In this document: in pieces, positions 24,737 through 37,975 of the stretch | Position numbering within the stretch: position 1 is the stretch's first letter | Layout: every line of letters begins with the position of its first letter | Made by a program: the position numbers and the translations under genes | The notes under the pieces: model-generated | The model's input: only the letters and a program-made list of their open reading frames with translations | Told to the model about the DNA's origin: nothing | Databases searched by the model: none | Origin: Dolomitihabitans soli | GTDB taxonomy: Bacteria; Actinomycetota; Actinomycetes; Streptosporangiales; Streptosporangiaceae | Length of the DNA stretch: 45,462 nucleotides | Direction: 5' to 3' | Assembly (NCBI RefSeq): GCF_022213955.1 | Contig: NZ_JAKNTW010000012.1 | Coordinates: 1 to 45,462 of the forward strand

Positions 24737-27700
24737 TCAGGCACTCCTGTCGGATGCGGCGCTCAGTGCGGCGATGACCTCGCGCAGGGCGCCGCGCGCG
24801 GTCTCGGGCCGGTAGAAGTTGCGGCTGTAGGCGAGTTCGACGGTCAGTTTTCTGTCGACGACCGAGCACACGAAGTCCAGCGGATAGATCCACTTCGCGT
24901 TCGGATCGTGGGCGGGTCCGCATTCGCCCTCGGGCACGTCGAACAGGTCGGTTCCGGTGGGCGTGCCCACGAAGCTGAAGTCACCCATGAAGTTGACGCT
25001 GACCTGCGGCGTCGGCATCGCCGCGAGCGCGGGACCGGTCTCGGCGTCGGGGGAGCAGAACCGCAGCAGGCTGAAGCCGATCCCGTTGTGCGGCACCTGG
25101 GCGAGCTGCCGGCGTACGGCGGGCAGCCCCGCTCCCGGGGAGCGCAGCAGGACCGGGTAGTACACCTGGAACCAGCCGACCGTGCGGGACAGGTCCACCT
25201 CCTCGAACAGGTCCTCCCTGCCGTGGCCGGCGACGGCGATCGTGCAGTCCTCGCGGCCGGTCCGCTCGGTGAGCCACCCGCCGACGACTCCCACCAGCAG
25301 CTCGCCGAGCCGCATCCCCAGGTCCCGGGCGAGCTCACGCAGCCCGTCGGTCCCCGGCTCGTCGAGCTGGGCCATCAGGGTCTCGTAGCTCTCGCCGGTG
25401 GGGACGCCGCCGGGGAAGTCCGGCGGCAGGGCCCGCTCGTCGCCGTCGTCGCCGCCCTGAGCCAGCCAGAACGGAAGCTCGGCGCGCACCTCCGGCGTGC
25501 CGGCGTGCTCGGCGAGCCGCCGTGACCAGTGCTGCAGGGAGGTGGTCCTGGCCGGCAACGAGGGTTCGCCGCCGGCGGCGAACGCGCGGCAGAGCGCCTG
25601 GAGGTCGTCCAGCAGGATGCCCCTGGACATGCCGTCCACCACGATGTGGTGCGGGACGATCAGGAGCCGGTCCGCCGCGCCGCCGCCGAGCCGGAAGTGG
25701 ACCGCGCGGATGATCGGGCCGTCGGTGAGGTCGAGCGCCGCCTGAGCGGCGCCGCCCAGTTCCGCGAGCCTGCGGTCCCGTTCCACGCCCGTGACACCGG
25801 AGAGGTCGTGGCTGGTGAACGGCACGGGGCCGGCCGGCACATGCGCCTGCGTCCAGCCACCGGCCCCGTCCGGGGTGAAGCGCAGCCGCAGCGCGTCGTG
25901 GTGGGCGACCAGGTGGTCCAGCGCCGACCGCAGGTGCCCGGGGTCGACGGGTTCGCGCAGTTCCAGGTAGTAGGGATGGTTGAAGTACGACGGGTTCGGC
26001 ACGCCCGGCGCGATCACCGAGAAGAACCAGCGCTGTGCCGGGGTGAGCGGAGTCGGCCCGGCGTCGGGGCCGCGCTGCCCGGCGGCCGGTCCGGACGCGT
26101 CCAGCGCCGCCAGGGCGGCGACCGTCGGGTGCTCCAGGAGTTGTCGGGGGGTCATCGCGATGCCCGCCTTCGCCGCCAGCGAGACCGCCTGGATGGCCTG
26201 CAGGGAGTCGCCGCCGAGCTCGAAGAAGTCGTCGTCGATCCCCACCCGGTCACGGTTCAGGAGGTCCGCCCAGACGCCGCCGAGAATCCGCTCGCGCTCG
26301 GTGCGCGGCGCCCGATACGGCGTATGGGCGTCGTGCGCCCGCCCCGTGCCGATCGCCTCCAGGATGGACCGCGCGTCGGTGGGCGCGCAGGGCGCCGGCC
26401 CGCAGGACACCGGCGCGTCCGCCGTCGGCGCGGCGGCGGGAAGGTCGAGCGGCCACACGTGGGCGAGGGCAGCCCGTACGGCCCGCGGATCGGTGGGCAC
26501 CAGGACGGCGGGGAGGCCGGGGAAGGCCTCCCGCACGGCGACGCACTCCGCCGGATCCGGGTCCAGTACCAGGCATTCGTCCGGGTTGACCAGGCCCTCC
26601 TCGGCCAGACCGGCGAGCAGGACGGCGAGCGGGGCACCCTCCCTGCGGGCCACGACCTCGTCGGCGTGCACGGGCAGGCCACCAGACGCCGGCAGTCCGG
26701 CCGTCAGGTCCCGGGCTCCGGATGAGCACAGGGCCAGCCGCCGTCCGGACCGCAGCTGCCCGCGCAGGAAGCGCAGCAGTTCCCGCTGCCAGCCGGTCGC
26801 GGCCACTTCGCCGGCGGGCCCGAGCAGCGTCCGTTCCGGGTCCAGCACGATCGTCCGGGTCCGCCGTCCAGCCAACCGGCACACCTGCCTGGCGACAGCC
26901 GTACCCAGCACGGCGTAGTACTCCGCGGTGTACGGCATGTGCCCCAGCTCGTCGGCGCGCTCGTCGCACACCTCGGTGACCTGGTAGGGCCGGATCCATT
27001 GGTCCATCGACGCGACGGTCACTCCCCCGCGCGCGCCGGCGAACCGTTCCAGCCGCTCCAGGAGGCCGCCGAAGAGCCGCGACCACTCCGGCCCGGCATA
27101 CCGGGGCGAAGGCGGGCAGACGCCAATCACCAGTGACGCCCGCGATCGTTCGCGGAACCCCCTGACGGCCGCGAACAGGTCGTGCAGATCCTGCTCCAGA
27201 CGGGTCACGGCCGCGGGCAGCGGCGCGGCGACGCCGGCGTTCTGGTAGCGGAGCCAGTCCTCCCAGCGCAGCAGCACGACGTTCACGCCGTCGTCGGCGG
27301 CGCCGAGCAGCCCGGCCGGGTCGACCAGTTGCTGGAAGAGCTGGGCGTAGGGCGCGAACTCCACCGAGGCCGGCAGTTCCGCGACGCGCAGCCAGTGTTC
27401 GGCCGCCGCGCGCAGCGGCTCGGCGGTGAAGGAGGCCGCCACCGCGACCGGCAGGCCGCGTCCGCTGCCGGCGGGGTGGAGCGGTGCCGGACGGTGCGGT
27501 GACACGACGAACGACGGGCCGGGGTCCAGTGTGTCCACCGGCTGGTCCGGTTCCGCCAGCCCGGCGGCGAGCAGTGTCTCCAGGCACGACAGCAGCCGGT
27601 CGGCGGTCTCCGGGTCGAACAGCGCGACGCTGTGGTCCAGCGAGGCGTGCAACCGGTCGCCCTGCCAGGACAGCGTGAGGAACAGGTCGAAGTCGGTCCC

Positions 27701-30700
27701 GGTCGGCGGCACGTCCAGCGGGGTCACGGTCAGTTCGCCGAGTACCGGCCGGTGCTCGGGCTGGTCGAGGAAGTTGAACATCGACTGGAAGAGCGGGTGG
27801 AAGGCCGGATCGCGGTCCGGGCCGGCCGCCTCCACGATGCGCGAGAACGGCAGGTGCTGGTGCTGGTGGGCCTCCATCACGCGGGCGTGCGTGCGGCGGA
27901 TCAGCTCACGGAAGGTCGGCCGCTCGGCGAGATCCAGCCGGAAGGGCAGGATGTCCGCGAAGTAGCCGATGAGTTCCGCGAGTTCCGCCCGGTCCCTGCC
28001 CGCCACCGGGACGCCCACCACCAGGTCGTCGTCCTGGCTGTGCCGCTGTAGCAGCGCGCCGAAACCCGCCAGCAGCGTACTGAACAGGCTCACCCCCTCG
28101 GCGCTGCTCAGCGCCCGCAACCCGGTGCCGAGCCCGGCCCCGAAGGTCCGGGTACGGCAGGCCGACCTGTCCGAGCGCACCGCCGGTCGGGGCCGGTCGG
28201 TGGGCAGGTTGTACAGGGCGGGCGCGCCGGCCAGCCGGTTCCGCCAGTAGGCGACGTGCGGCTGCGACGCGGCTCCGTCCAGCCGGTCCCGCTGCCAGGC
28301 CGCGTAGTCGGCGAACCGCAGCGGAGGCGGCGGCAGCGGGGAGGGCAGGCCGGCGCTGAACGCCTCGTAGAGCGTGCCCAACTCCCGCAGGTAGATGCCC
28401 CACGACCAGGCGTCGGAGACGATGTGGTGGATGCTGATCAGTAGATGGTGCTCCTGCGCGGACGACCGGATCAGGCGGGCCCGGACCAGCGGCCCGGTAT
28501 CCAGGTCGAGGTGGAGCGCCGCGTGCTCACGCACGTGCCGCTCGATGACGTCGCCGTCCGCCGGCGGGGTGCGGGTGAGGTCGAGATCGGGCAGCCAGGA
28601 GTCCTGCCGCGCGTGGACGACGGGGACGGGCCGCCCGTTCTCCTCAGCGAACGTGGTGCGGAGCGCCTCGTGCCGCGCCGGGATCTCCTCGACGGCGCGG
28701 CGCAACGCGTCCCGGTCCAGCTCGCCGCGCAGCCGCGCCGCGAAGGTGATGTTGTGCCGGGCCGACTCGTCGCCGAGCCTGGCCAGCGCCCACAGGCGTT
28801 CCTGGGTGGCGGAGACGACCGGCTCACCGGCTGCCGGGGTGATCCGCTCCTCGTCCGTCGCGGCGTCCACGAGTACGGCCAGCCGCTCGATCGTGGGCTG
28901 GGCCAGGAACGCCGGCAGCGAGACGTGCTTGCCGAATTCCCTGTGCACCTGGGAGAGGAGTTGCGTGGCCAGCAGTGAGTGGCCGCCCAGGGCGAAGAAG
29001 CCGGTGGTCACCCCGACCTCGTCGGTTCGCAGGGCAGCCCGCCACAGATCTGCCAGCCGCTCCTCGGTGGCGGTGCGCGGCGGCACGGACTCCGCTCCGG
29101 GATCGGCGGCGGGGCCGGCGGCCGGGCGGGCCCGCTCGGCGATGACGCTCGCGTCGGTGAGGTGGCCGGCCAGGTAGCCGAGCCGCTCACCGTCGAACGC
29201 GACCTCTCCCCCGTCCCGCACCGGCCCGTCGAGCGCCCACAGGTGATCGAGGTAGCGCGGCAGGGACCGTGGCCGGGCGGGGGTGCGAAGCGTGAGCACG
29301 GCGGGGAACGCCGCCCGCGCCCTGTCGAGGACGGCCGGGTCCGGGTCGAGGATCACGCAGGTCGCGGGGTCCAGGCCGCCCCGTCCGGCCAGTTCTGCCA
29401 GCCGCCGCGCCGGGTCGGCGGGCGTGCCCGGCTCGCACCGGACCACCTGCCGGCCGAGCCGTTCCTGCGTGGTGAGCAGGCGGTCCAGCGCCTCGGCGGC
29501 CGGTGACCCCGGGCCGGCGCCGGCCCGGACCCGCGCGGGGTCGAGCAGCACCGTCCGGACCGGCCGGGCGCGCCCGCGATACACCTCGCGAGCCAGGCGG
29601 GTGCCGATCGCCGCGAAGAACTCGGGCACGTAGGGCACGTGTCCCAGCTCGTCGGCATGCCGGTCGCCGACCGTGGCCGTGGGATACCACCTGGTCCACG
29701 ACGACGCCGGCACGACGTCCGCCAGCCCTCGGCACCGGCTGACGAAGCGGTCCTCCAGGCGGGCGAACAGGCCGGTCCACGGCTGCCCCGCGTACTCCTC
29801 CGACGGGGGCGTGATCCCGACCGTGATCGGCGCGGTGGACCGGTTCCGAGCCACTTCCAAGGCCCCGGCCAGGTCCTCCAGCGCCCGTTCCAGCACGAGG
29901 ATCGCGCCGGAGGCGTCGAGGTCGTGGTGCCGGAGCCAGTCCTCCCAGCGGAACAGCACAATGGTGGCGTCGGCGTCGCCACCGGCCAGCAGATGCTGGA
30001 TGACCTGCCCGTAGGGCGCCGGCTCGATCCGCGTGGGCATCCGCAGGAACCGGAACCAGAAGTCCAGCGGCTCCAGCACCGGGTCCGCGGTGAAGGTGGC
30101 CGCCACCGAGATCGTCGCCCGGCGCAGGCTCGCGGCCTCGCGCAGCGTGCGGTCCGGCCAGGTGGCCATCTCGGTGAGGATCTCGCGCAGCCCGCCGATC
30201 GCGTCGTCGGCGGTACCGCGCAGATAGAGGTCGGTGTTGTAGCCGACGACGCCGCGCAGCCCTCCGTCGGCGCGGGACAGCGCGAAATAGAGGTCGAAGT
30301 CGGTCAGCTGGTCGTTCAGATCACTGTCGAGCTGCTCGACGGCGAAGGTGAGGCCGCCCGCCGTACGCGGCCGATCGGGCAGGTCGGCGATGCTCAGCAT
30401 GATCTGGGCCAGCGGGTTGTGGCTCGGGCTGCGCGGCGGCGCCACCTCCTCGACCACCCTGGCGTACGGCACGTCCTGCCGGCCGAGCGCGTCACCGAGT
30501 GCCTTCCGGGTCCGGCCGACCACTTCCAGCAGGGTGGGATCCCCTGACAGATCCACCCGAAGCACCACGGTGTCGGCGAAGCACCCGATCAGCGCTTCCA
30601 GGTCGGTGTGCGTACGGCCGGCGACCGACACAGCGAGCAGCACGTCTTCCTGGCCGGTCGCCCGGTGGACGAGCGCCGCCACGCCGGCGAGCACCGCGAC

Positions 30701-31585
30701 GTTCAGCGTCCCGCCCGCCTGGCCCGCGAGCGTGACCAGTTCCCCGGCGAGACCGGCGGGCAGCTCGAACGGCAGATAGGCGCCGTTCTGCGTCTGCCTG
30801 TCCGGACGCGGCCGGTCGGCGGGCAGGGTGGAAAGCGCGGGAGCGCCCGAGAGCCGGCGCTTCCAGTAGGCGAGCTGCTGCTGAAACCGCCGTCCGGCGA
30901 GCCGGGTGCGTTCCCACCCGGCCCAGTCGGCGAACTGCACCACGGGCTCCGGCAGCTCCGGCGGCGTGCCGGTGGTGGCCGCGGCGTAGAGCGCCATCAG
31001 CTCCTCCGCCAGCACGGCGGTGGACCATCCGTCGAACACGATGTGGTGCGCGGCCACGCACAGCACGTGCTCGTGGTGCCCGACGGCGAACAGCCGCACG
31101 GCGATCGGCGCTCCGGACGCCAGGTCGAGCCGGGTCCCGGCGTGCTCGCCGACCAGGCCGCGCAGCACGGCGGCACGCTCAGCCGCGGGAACACCCCGCA
31201 GGTCGGTGTACGGCAGCGGCACGGGGACCGGCTCCCCGACCACCTGCCGGGGCTCCCCGTCCACATCTGCGAAGGCCGTGCGCAGCACCTCATGCCTGCG
31301 GATCACCCCGAGCAGTGCCTCCGCCAGGGCGGGCCGGTCGAGGGACCCGCCGAGCCGGACGGAGAAGGCGATGTTGTAGGCGGGGCCGCCCGGGTCGAGC
31401 CGGTCAAGGAACCACAGTCGTTCCTGTGCGGACGACAGCGGCGCCGGGGCGTCCGCGTCCGCGCGGGGCCGCGGCCCGGTGGGGACGCCGGTGGCGCCGG
31501 TCCTTCGTTCGCGCAGCCGGTCGAGCAGGAGACGGCGCTCCTCGGGAGTGAGGCCGGCCAGTTCAGCGGTGATTTCGGTGGTCAT
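24737..31585 (-). CDS. NRPS-like megasynthase: C-FkbH*-T-C-FkbH*-T-E
   Basis: A 2282-residue assembly-line protein; the ATG at 31585 overlaps the PKS stop (ATGA). Approximate order in residues: condensation domain 1 (25-460, HHIVFDG near 180); FkbH-like region 1 (485-800, from SVAATFTADP); carrier domain 1 (GGHSLL near 868); condensation domain 2 (915-1345, HHIVSDA near 1057, Gly replaced by Ala); FkbH-like region 2 (1375-1730, VAASFTAEP, APYAQLFQQL, DELGHMPYTAEYY); carrier domain 2 (GGDSLQ near 1791, the form usual before epimerisation domains); and a terminal epimerisation-type domain (HHIVVDG near 1982, RTVGWFQVYYP near 2142, VNFMGDF). No adenylation or thioesterase domain is present. In the two FkbH-like regions the HAD motif, usually LDCDNTLWGG, reads VLLDPARV and VLDPERTLLGP. 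Loading of the two carriers must occur in trans or by an unusual reaction. Confidence 0.82.
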   Translation of the reverse strand: MTTEITAELAGLTPEERRLLLDRLRERRTGATGVPTGPRPRADADAPAPLSSAQERLWFLDRLDPGGPAYNIAFSVRLGGSLDRPALAEALLGVIRRHEVLRTAFADVDGEPRQVVGEPVPVPLPYTDLRGVPAAERAAVLRGLVGEHAGTRLDLASGAPIAVRLFAVGHHEHVLCVAAHHIVFDGWSTAVLAEELMALYAAATTGTPPELPEPVVQFADWAGWERTRLAGRRFQQQLAYWKRRLSGAPALSTLPADRPRPDRQTQNGAYLPFELPAGLAGELVTLAGQAGGTLNVAVLAGVAALVHRATGQEDVLLAVSVAGRTHTDLEALIGCFADTVVLRVDLSGDPTLLEVVGRTRKALGDALGRQDVPYARVVEEVAPPRSPSHNPLAQIMLSIADLPDRPRTAGGLTFAVEQLDSDLNDQLTDFDLYFALSRADGGLRGVVGYNTDLYLRGTADDAIGGLREILTEMATWPDRTLREAASLRRATISVAATFTADPVLEPLDFWFRFLRMPTRIEPAPYGQVIQHLLAGGDADATIVLFRWEDWLRHHDLDASGAILVLERALEDLAGALEVARNRSTAPITVGITPPSEEYAGQPWTGLFARLEDRFVSRCRGLADVVPASSWTRWYPTATVGDRHADELGHVPYVPEFFAAIGTRLAREVYRGRARPVRTVLLDPARVRAGAGPGSPAAEALDRLLTTQERLGRQVVRCEPGTPADPARRLAELAGRGGLDPATCVILDPDPAVLDRARAAFPAVLTLRTPARPRSLPRYLDHLWALDGPVRDGGEVAFDGERLGYLAGHLTDASVIAERARPAAGPAADPGAESVPPRTATEERLADLWRAALRTDEVGVTTGFFALGGHSLLATQLLSQVHREFGKHVSLPAFLAQPTIERLAVLVDAATDEERITPAAGEPVVSATQERLWALARLGDESARHNITFAARLRGELDRDALRRAVEEIPARHEALRTTFAEENGRPVPVVHARQDSWLPDLDLTRTPPADGDVIERHVREHAALHLDLDTGPLVRARLIRSSAQEHHLLISIHHIVSDAWSWGIYLRELGTLYEAFSAGLPSPLPPPPLRFADYAAWQRDRLDGAASQPHVAYWRNRLAGAPALYNLPTDRPRPAVRSDRSACRTRTFGAGLGTGLRALSSAEGVSLFSTLLAGFGALLQRHSQDDDLVVGVPVAGRDRAELAELIGYFADILPFRLDLAERPTFRELIRRTHARVMEAHQHQHLPFSRIVEAAGPDRDPAFHPLFQSMFNFLDQPEHRPVLGELTVTPLDVPPTGTDFDLFLTLSWQGDRLHASLDHSVALFDPETADRLLSCLETLLAAGLAEPDQPVDTLDPGPSFVVSPHRPAPLHPAGSGRGLPVAVAASFTAEPLRAAAEHWLRVAELPASVEFAPYAQLFQQLVDPAGLLGAADDGVNVVLLRWEDWLRYQNAGVAAPLPAAVTRLEQDLHDLFAAVRGFRERSRASLVIGVCPPSPRYAGPEWSRLFGGLLERLERFAGARGGVTVASMDQWIRPYQVTEVCDERADELGHMPYTAEYYAVLGTAVARQVCRLAGRRTRTIVLDPERTLLGPAGEVAATGWQRELLRFLRGQLRSGRRLALCSSGARDLTAGLPASGGLPVHADEVVARREGAPLAVLLAGLAEEGLVNPDECLVLDPDPAECVAVREAFPGLPAVLVPTDPRAVRAALAHVWPLDLPAAAPTADAPVSCGPAPCAPTDARSILEAIGTGRAHDAHTPYRAPRTERERILGGVWADLLNRDRVGIDDDFFELGGDSLQAIQAVSLAAKAGIAMTPRQLLEHPTVAALAALDASGPAAGQRGPDAGPTPLTPAQRWFFSVIAPGVPNPSYFNHPYYLELREPVDPGHLRSALDHLVAHHDALRLRFTPDGAGGWTQAHVPAGPVPFTSHDLSGVTGVERDRRLAELGGAAQAALDLTDGPIIRAVHFRLGGGAADRLLIVPHHIVVDGMSRGILLDDLQALCRAFAAGGEPSLPARTTSLQHWSRRLAEHAGTPEVRAELPFWLAQGGDDGDERALPPDFPGGVPTGESYETLMAQLDEPGTDGLRELARDLGMRLGELLVGVVGGWLTERTGREDCTIAVAGHGREDLFEEVDLSRTVGWFQVYYPVLLRSPGAGLPAVRRQLAQVPHNGIGFSLLRFCSPDAETGPALAAMPTPQVSVNFMGDFSFVGTPTGTDLFDVPEGECGPAHDPNAKWIYPLDFVCSVVDRKLTVELAYSRNFYRPETARGALREVIAALSAASDRSA

Positions 31586-34500
31586 GAGCGCTCCCGCTCC
31601 TTGTCCGCGCGGATCCATGCGAGCTCCGCCTTCAACTCCTCGGCGGACAGCCCGCCGGTCTCGGCCAGCAGGTCGCCGTCGGACACCTCCCCGCCGTTCG
31701 CGGCGGCCCGCAACTCCTCGACGTAGCCGGCGAGCGTCCCGACGGTCGGCGCCTCGAACAGCGCGCCGGCCGGCAGGTCCACCCCCAGTCCCTCGCGCAG
31801 CCGCGCGATGACCTGGATGGCCGACAGCGAGTGCCCGCCCAGTTCGAAGAAGTTGTCATGCGGCGCGACCTCGGGGACGCCGAGCAGTTGCCGCCACACC
31901 TCGCGGATCAGCTCCTCCGTCTCCCCGCCGTGCGGGGCGGCCGCCGCCGCCGGCTCAACAGGCGTCACCTGGTCCGTGCCGTCCCCGACCGTGCCGCTCT
32001 GGATCGACGGCGCCGAGGGCGGGTCGTACCAGCAGCGCCGCCGCTCGAACGGGTATCCGGGGAGAGGGACACGCCGGGCCGGGGCGGCGTACGCCGCCCT
32101 GTCCACGTCGGCGCCGGCCACCCACATCCGCCCGAAGGCCGCGGCGACCGCCTCGCCGTCCGGCTGCCGGGTACGGGGATGCCCGAGCGAGCTCAGCGCG
32201 ATGTGCCCCGACGCGGCGAGGTCGTGCTGGCGGGCGAGTGTGGTCAGCGTGGTCCCCGGGCCGACCTCCAGCAGCACCCTGCCGTGCTCACTCGTGATCG
32301 AGCCGAGCCCTTCGCTGAACCGCACCGGCTGCCGGAGCTGGCTCACCCAGTAGTTCGGATCGGTGACCTCTTCGGCGGTCACCGGCTCGCCGGTCACACC
32401 GCTGACGAAGGGAATCGCCGCCGGGCGAAGCCGGACCCTGGCGACCTCCTTGGCGAAGTCGTCCAGGATCGGCTCCATCATCGAGGAGTGGAAGGCGTGC
32501 GAGGTGTGCAGGCGGCGGCACTGGACGCCCTCCCCGGTGAGCTCCCGCTCCAGCCGGTCGACGTCCTCGTCCGGCCCCGAGATCACGCTCAGTCCCGGCG
32601 CGTTGCCCGCGGCCAGGCCGAGCCCGCCGTACAGGCGCTCGGTGATCTGCGCGATCGGCTGGTGGACCGCGAGCATCGAGCCGGCAGGCAGTCCCTGCAC
32701 GAGCCGGCCGCGCACCGCGACCAGCGCCAGGGCGTCCGGTAGATCGATGACCCCGGCCAGGCACGCCGCGACGTACTCCCCCACGCTGTGCCCGAGCATC
32801 GTCACCGGCCGCACGCCCCGCTCCTGCCACCATCGGGCGAGCGCGTACTCCACGGCGAACAGCGCGGGCTGCGTGTACCTGGTCTGGCCAAGCGCCGACC
32901 GGTCCTGCGGCGCTCGGATGACGTCCAGCAGGTCGGCGTCGAGGTGCGGGCGGAGCAGGGCTGCGCACTCGTCGAGATGGCGGCGGAACTCGGGTTCCCG
33001 CTCGTGGAGTCCCATCGCCATGCCGGGGTGCTGGGAGCCCTGGCCGGGAAACAGGAAGACGACCTCGCGTCGCTCCGTCCCGGCGGCTCCCGTCCAGCGT
33101 CCCTCGACCGGCTCCGCCGTGAGACGGGCCAGCGCCTGCGCGCGGTCCGAGCACGTCACGGCCATCCGATGGGTGAACGCGCGCCTGCCGACGCGCAGCG
33201 TGTGGCCCACGTCCGCGAGCGACACCGCCGGATGTCCGGCCAGATACTCCCGCAGCCTCTCCCGGCTCTCCGACAACGCCTCCGGGGTGCGGGCCGAGAG
33301 CAGGAGGAGCTCACCGGTCCGCTGATCAGGCTCCGCCGGCGGCGCGGCCGGCGGCTCCTGCACGATCGCGTGCGCGTTGGTGCTGCCCATCCCGAAGGAG
33401 CTGATCGCGGCGCGGCGCGGAAGCAGGTCAGCCGGCCAGCTCTCCGGCTCCCGGTTGACGTAGAACGGGCTGCTCTCCAGGCCGAGCGCCAGGTTCGGCT
33501 CCGTGAAGTACGGGCTCGGCGGCAGCGTCCCCTCCCGTACGGCGAGCACGGCCTTGAGCAGGCCGGCGACTCCGGCGGCCGTGTCGGTATGCCCGATGAG
33601 CGCCTTGACCGAGCCGATCGCGCAGTAGCCCTGCCGCCGCGTCGAGTCCCGGTATGCCTCGGTCAGCGCGGCGACCTCGATCGGGTCGCCGAGCCTGGTG
33701 CCCGTGCCGTGGGCCTCGACGTAGCCGATCGTCGCCGGATCGACCTCCGCCGCGCCGAGCGCCGCACGGATCACCGCCGCCTGGCCGGAGACGCTCGGCG
33801 CGGTGAACCCGACCTTGGACGACCCGTCGTTGTTGATCGCCGTACCCTTGATCACCGCGTGCACGGTGTCGCGGTCGCGCACGGCGTCGGCGAGTCTCTT
33901 GAGCACCACGAGCCCGGCGCCGCCGCCCACCAGGGTGCCCTGGGCCCGCGCGTCGAAGGGGCGGCAGTGCCCGTCGGGCGACATGATGCCGCCCTCCTGG
34001 AACAGATACCCCTCGGTCTGCGGGAACTGGACCGAGGCACCGCCGGCGAGGGCGAGGTCGCAGTCACCGGCGAGCAGCCCCTGGCACGCGAGATGGACGG
34101 CGACGAGCGAGGTCGAGCACGCCGTCTGCACGGTGATCGCCGGGCCGGTGAGGTTCAGGTGGTACGCGGCGTGCGTGGCGAGGGTGTCCTTCTCGTTGCA
34201 CAACATCAGCTCGTGCTCGCTCAGGTCGCGCATCAACTGGGCGTTGGGCAGCAGGTTCCGCAGCAGGTAGGTGCTGAAGCTGGTGCCCGCGTAGACGCCC
34301 ACCAGGTGACGCTCCGGCCGCTCGGCGTAGCCCGCGTCCTCCAGGGCGTGCCAGGCGCACTCCAGGAAGACGCGCTGCTGCGGGTCGAGGACGGCGGCGT
34401 CCCGGGGGGACAGCCCGAAGAAGCCGGGGTCGAAGTACTCGGCGCCGGACAGCACACCGGCCGCCGGCACGTAGTCCGGCCGCCCGCGTATTTCGGCGGG

Positions 34501-34653
34501 GACGCCCGCCCGCTCGACCTCCTCGTCGGAGAACGTGCTGATCGCCTCGCGCCCGCTCGCCACGAGATCCCAGTAGTCGTCGATGGTGTCGGCGCCAGGG
34601 AAACGTCCCGCCATTCCCACGATGGCGATCTCCAGGCCGGTGAACTCGTTCAC
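31582..34653 (-). CDS. Type I PKS module KS-AT-ACP
   Basis: A 1023-residue single polyketide module with no reductive domains, so the beta-keto group would remain. KS (about 1-430): Cys178 in TACSTSLVAVHL, EAHGTGTRLGDPIE and GHTDTAAGVAG carry the catalytic triad. AT (about 520-830): FLFPGQGSQHPGMAMGL, GHSVGEYVAA near 621 and HAFH near 718, which by established fingerprints indicates malonyl-CoA. ACP: FFELGGHSLSAIQV near 939. GTG at 34653 starts one base after the upstream NRPS stop; a longer frame would overlap that gene. It extends the peptidyl chain by one malonyl unit. Confidence 0.92.
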   Translation of the reverse strand: MNEFTGLEIAIVGMAGRFPGADTIDDYWDLVASGREAISTFSDEEVERAGVPAEIRGRPDYVPAAGVLSGAEYFDPGFFGLSPRDAAVLDPQQRVFLECAWHALEDAGYAERPERHLVGVYAGTSFSTYLLRNLLPNAQLMRDLSEHELMLCNEKDTLATHAAYHLNLTGPAITVQTACSTSLVAVHLACQGLLAGDCDLALAGGASVQFPQTEGYLFQEGGIMSPDGHCRPFDARAQGTLVGGGAGLVVLKRLADAVRDRDTVHAVIKGTAINNDGSSKVGFTAPSVSGQAAVIRAALGAAEVDPATIGYVEAHGTGTRLGDPIEVAALTEAYRDSTRRQGYCAIGSVKALIGHTDTAAGVAGLLKAVLAVREGTLPPSPYFTEPNLALGLESSPFYVNREPESWPADLLPRRAAISSFGMGSTNAHAIVQEPPAAPPAEPDQRTGELLLLSARTPEALSESRERLREYLAGHPAVSLADVGHTLRVGRRAFTHRMAVTCSDRAQALARLTAEPVEGRWTGAAGTERREVVFLFPGQGSQHPGMAMGLHEREPEFRRHLDECAALLRPHLDADLLDVIRAPQDRSALGQTRYTQPALFAVEYALARWWQERGVRPVTMLGHSVGEYVAACLAGVIDLPDALALVAVRGRLVQGLPAGSMLAVHQPIAQITERLYGGLGLAAGNAPGLSVISGPDEDVDRLERELTGEGVQCRRLHTSHAFHSSMMEPILDDFAKEVARVRLRPAAIPFVSGVTGEPVTAEEVTDPNYWVSQLRQPVRFSEGLGSITSEHGRVLLEVGPGTTLTTLARQHDLAASGHIALSSLGHPRTRQPDGEAVAAAFGRMWVAGADVDRAAYAAPARRVPLPGYPFERRRCWYDPPSAPSIQSGTVGDGTDQVTPVEPAAAAAPHGGETEELIREVWRQLLGVPEVAPHDNFFELGGHSLSAIQVIARLREGLGVDLPAGALFEAPTVGTLAGYVEELRAAANGGEVSDGDLLAETGGLSAEELKAELAWIRADKERERS

Positions 34654-34654
34654 G

Positions 34655-37974
<3,320 letters not shown>

Positions 37975-37975
<1 letters not shown>

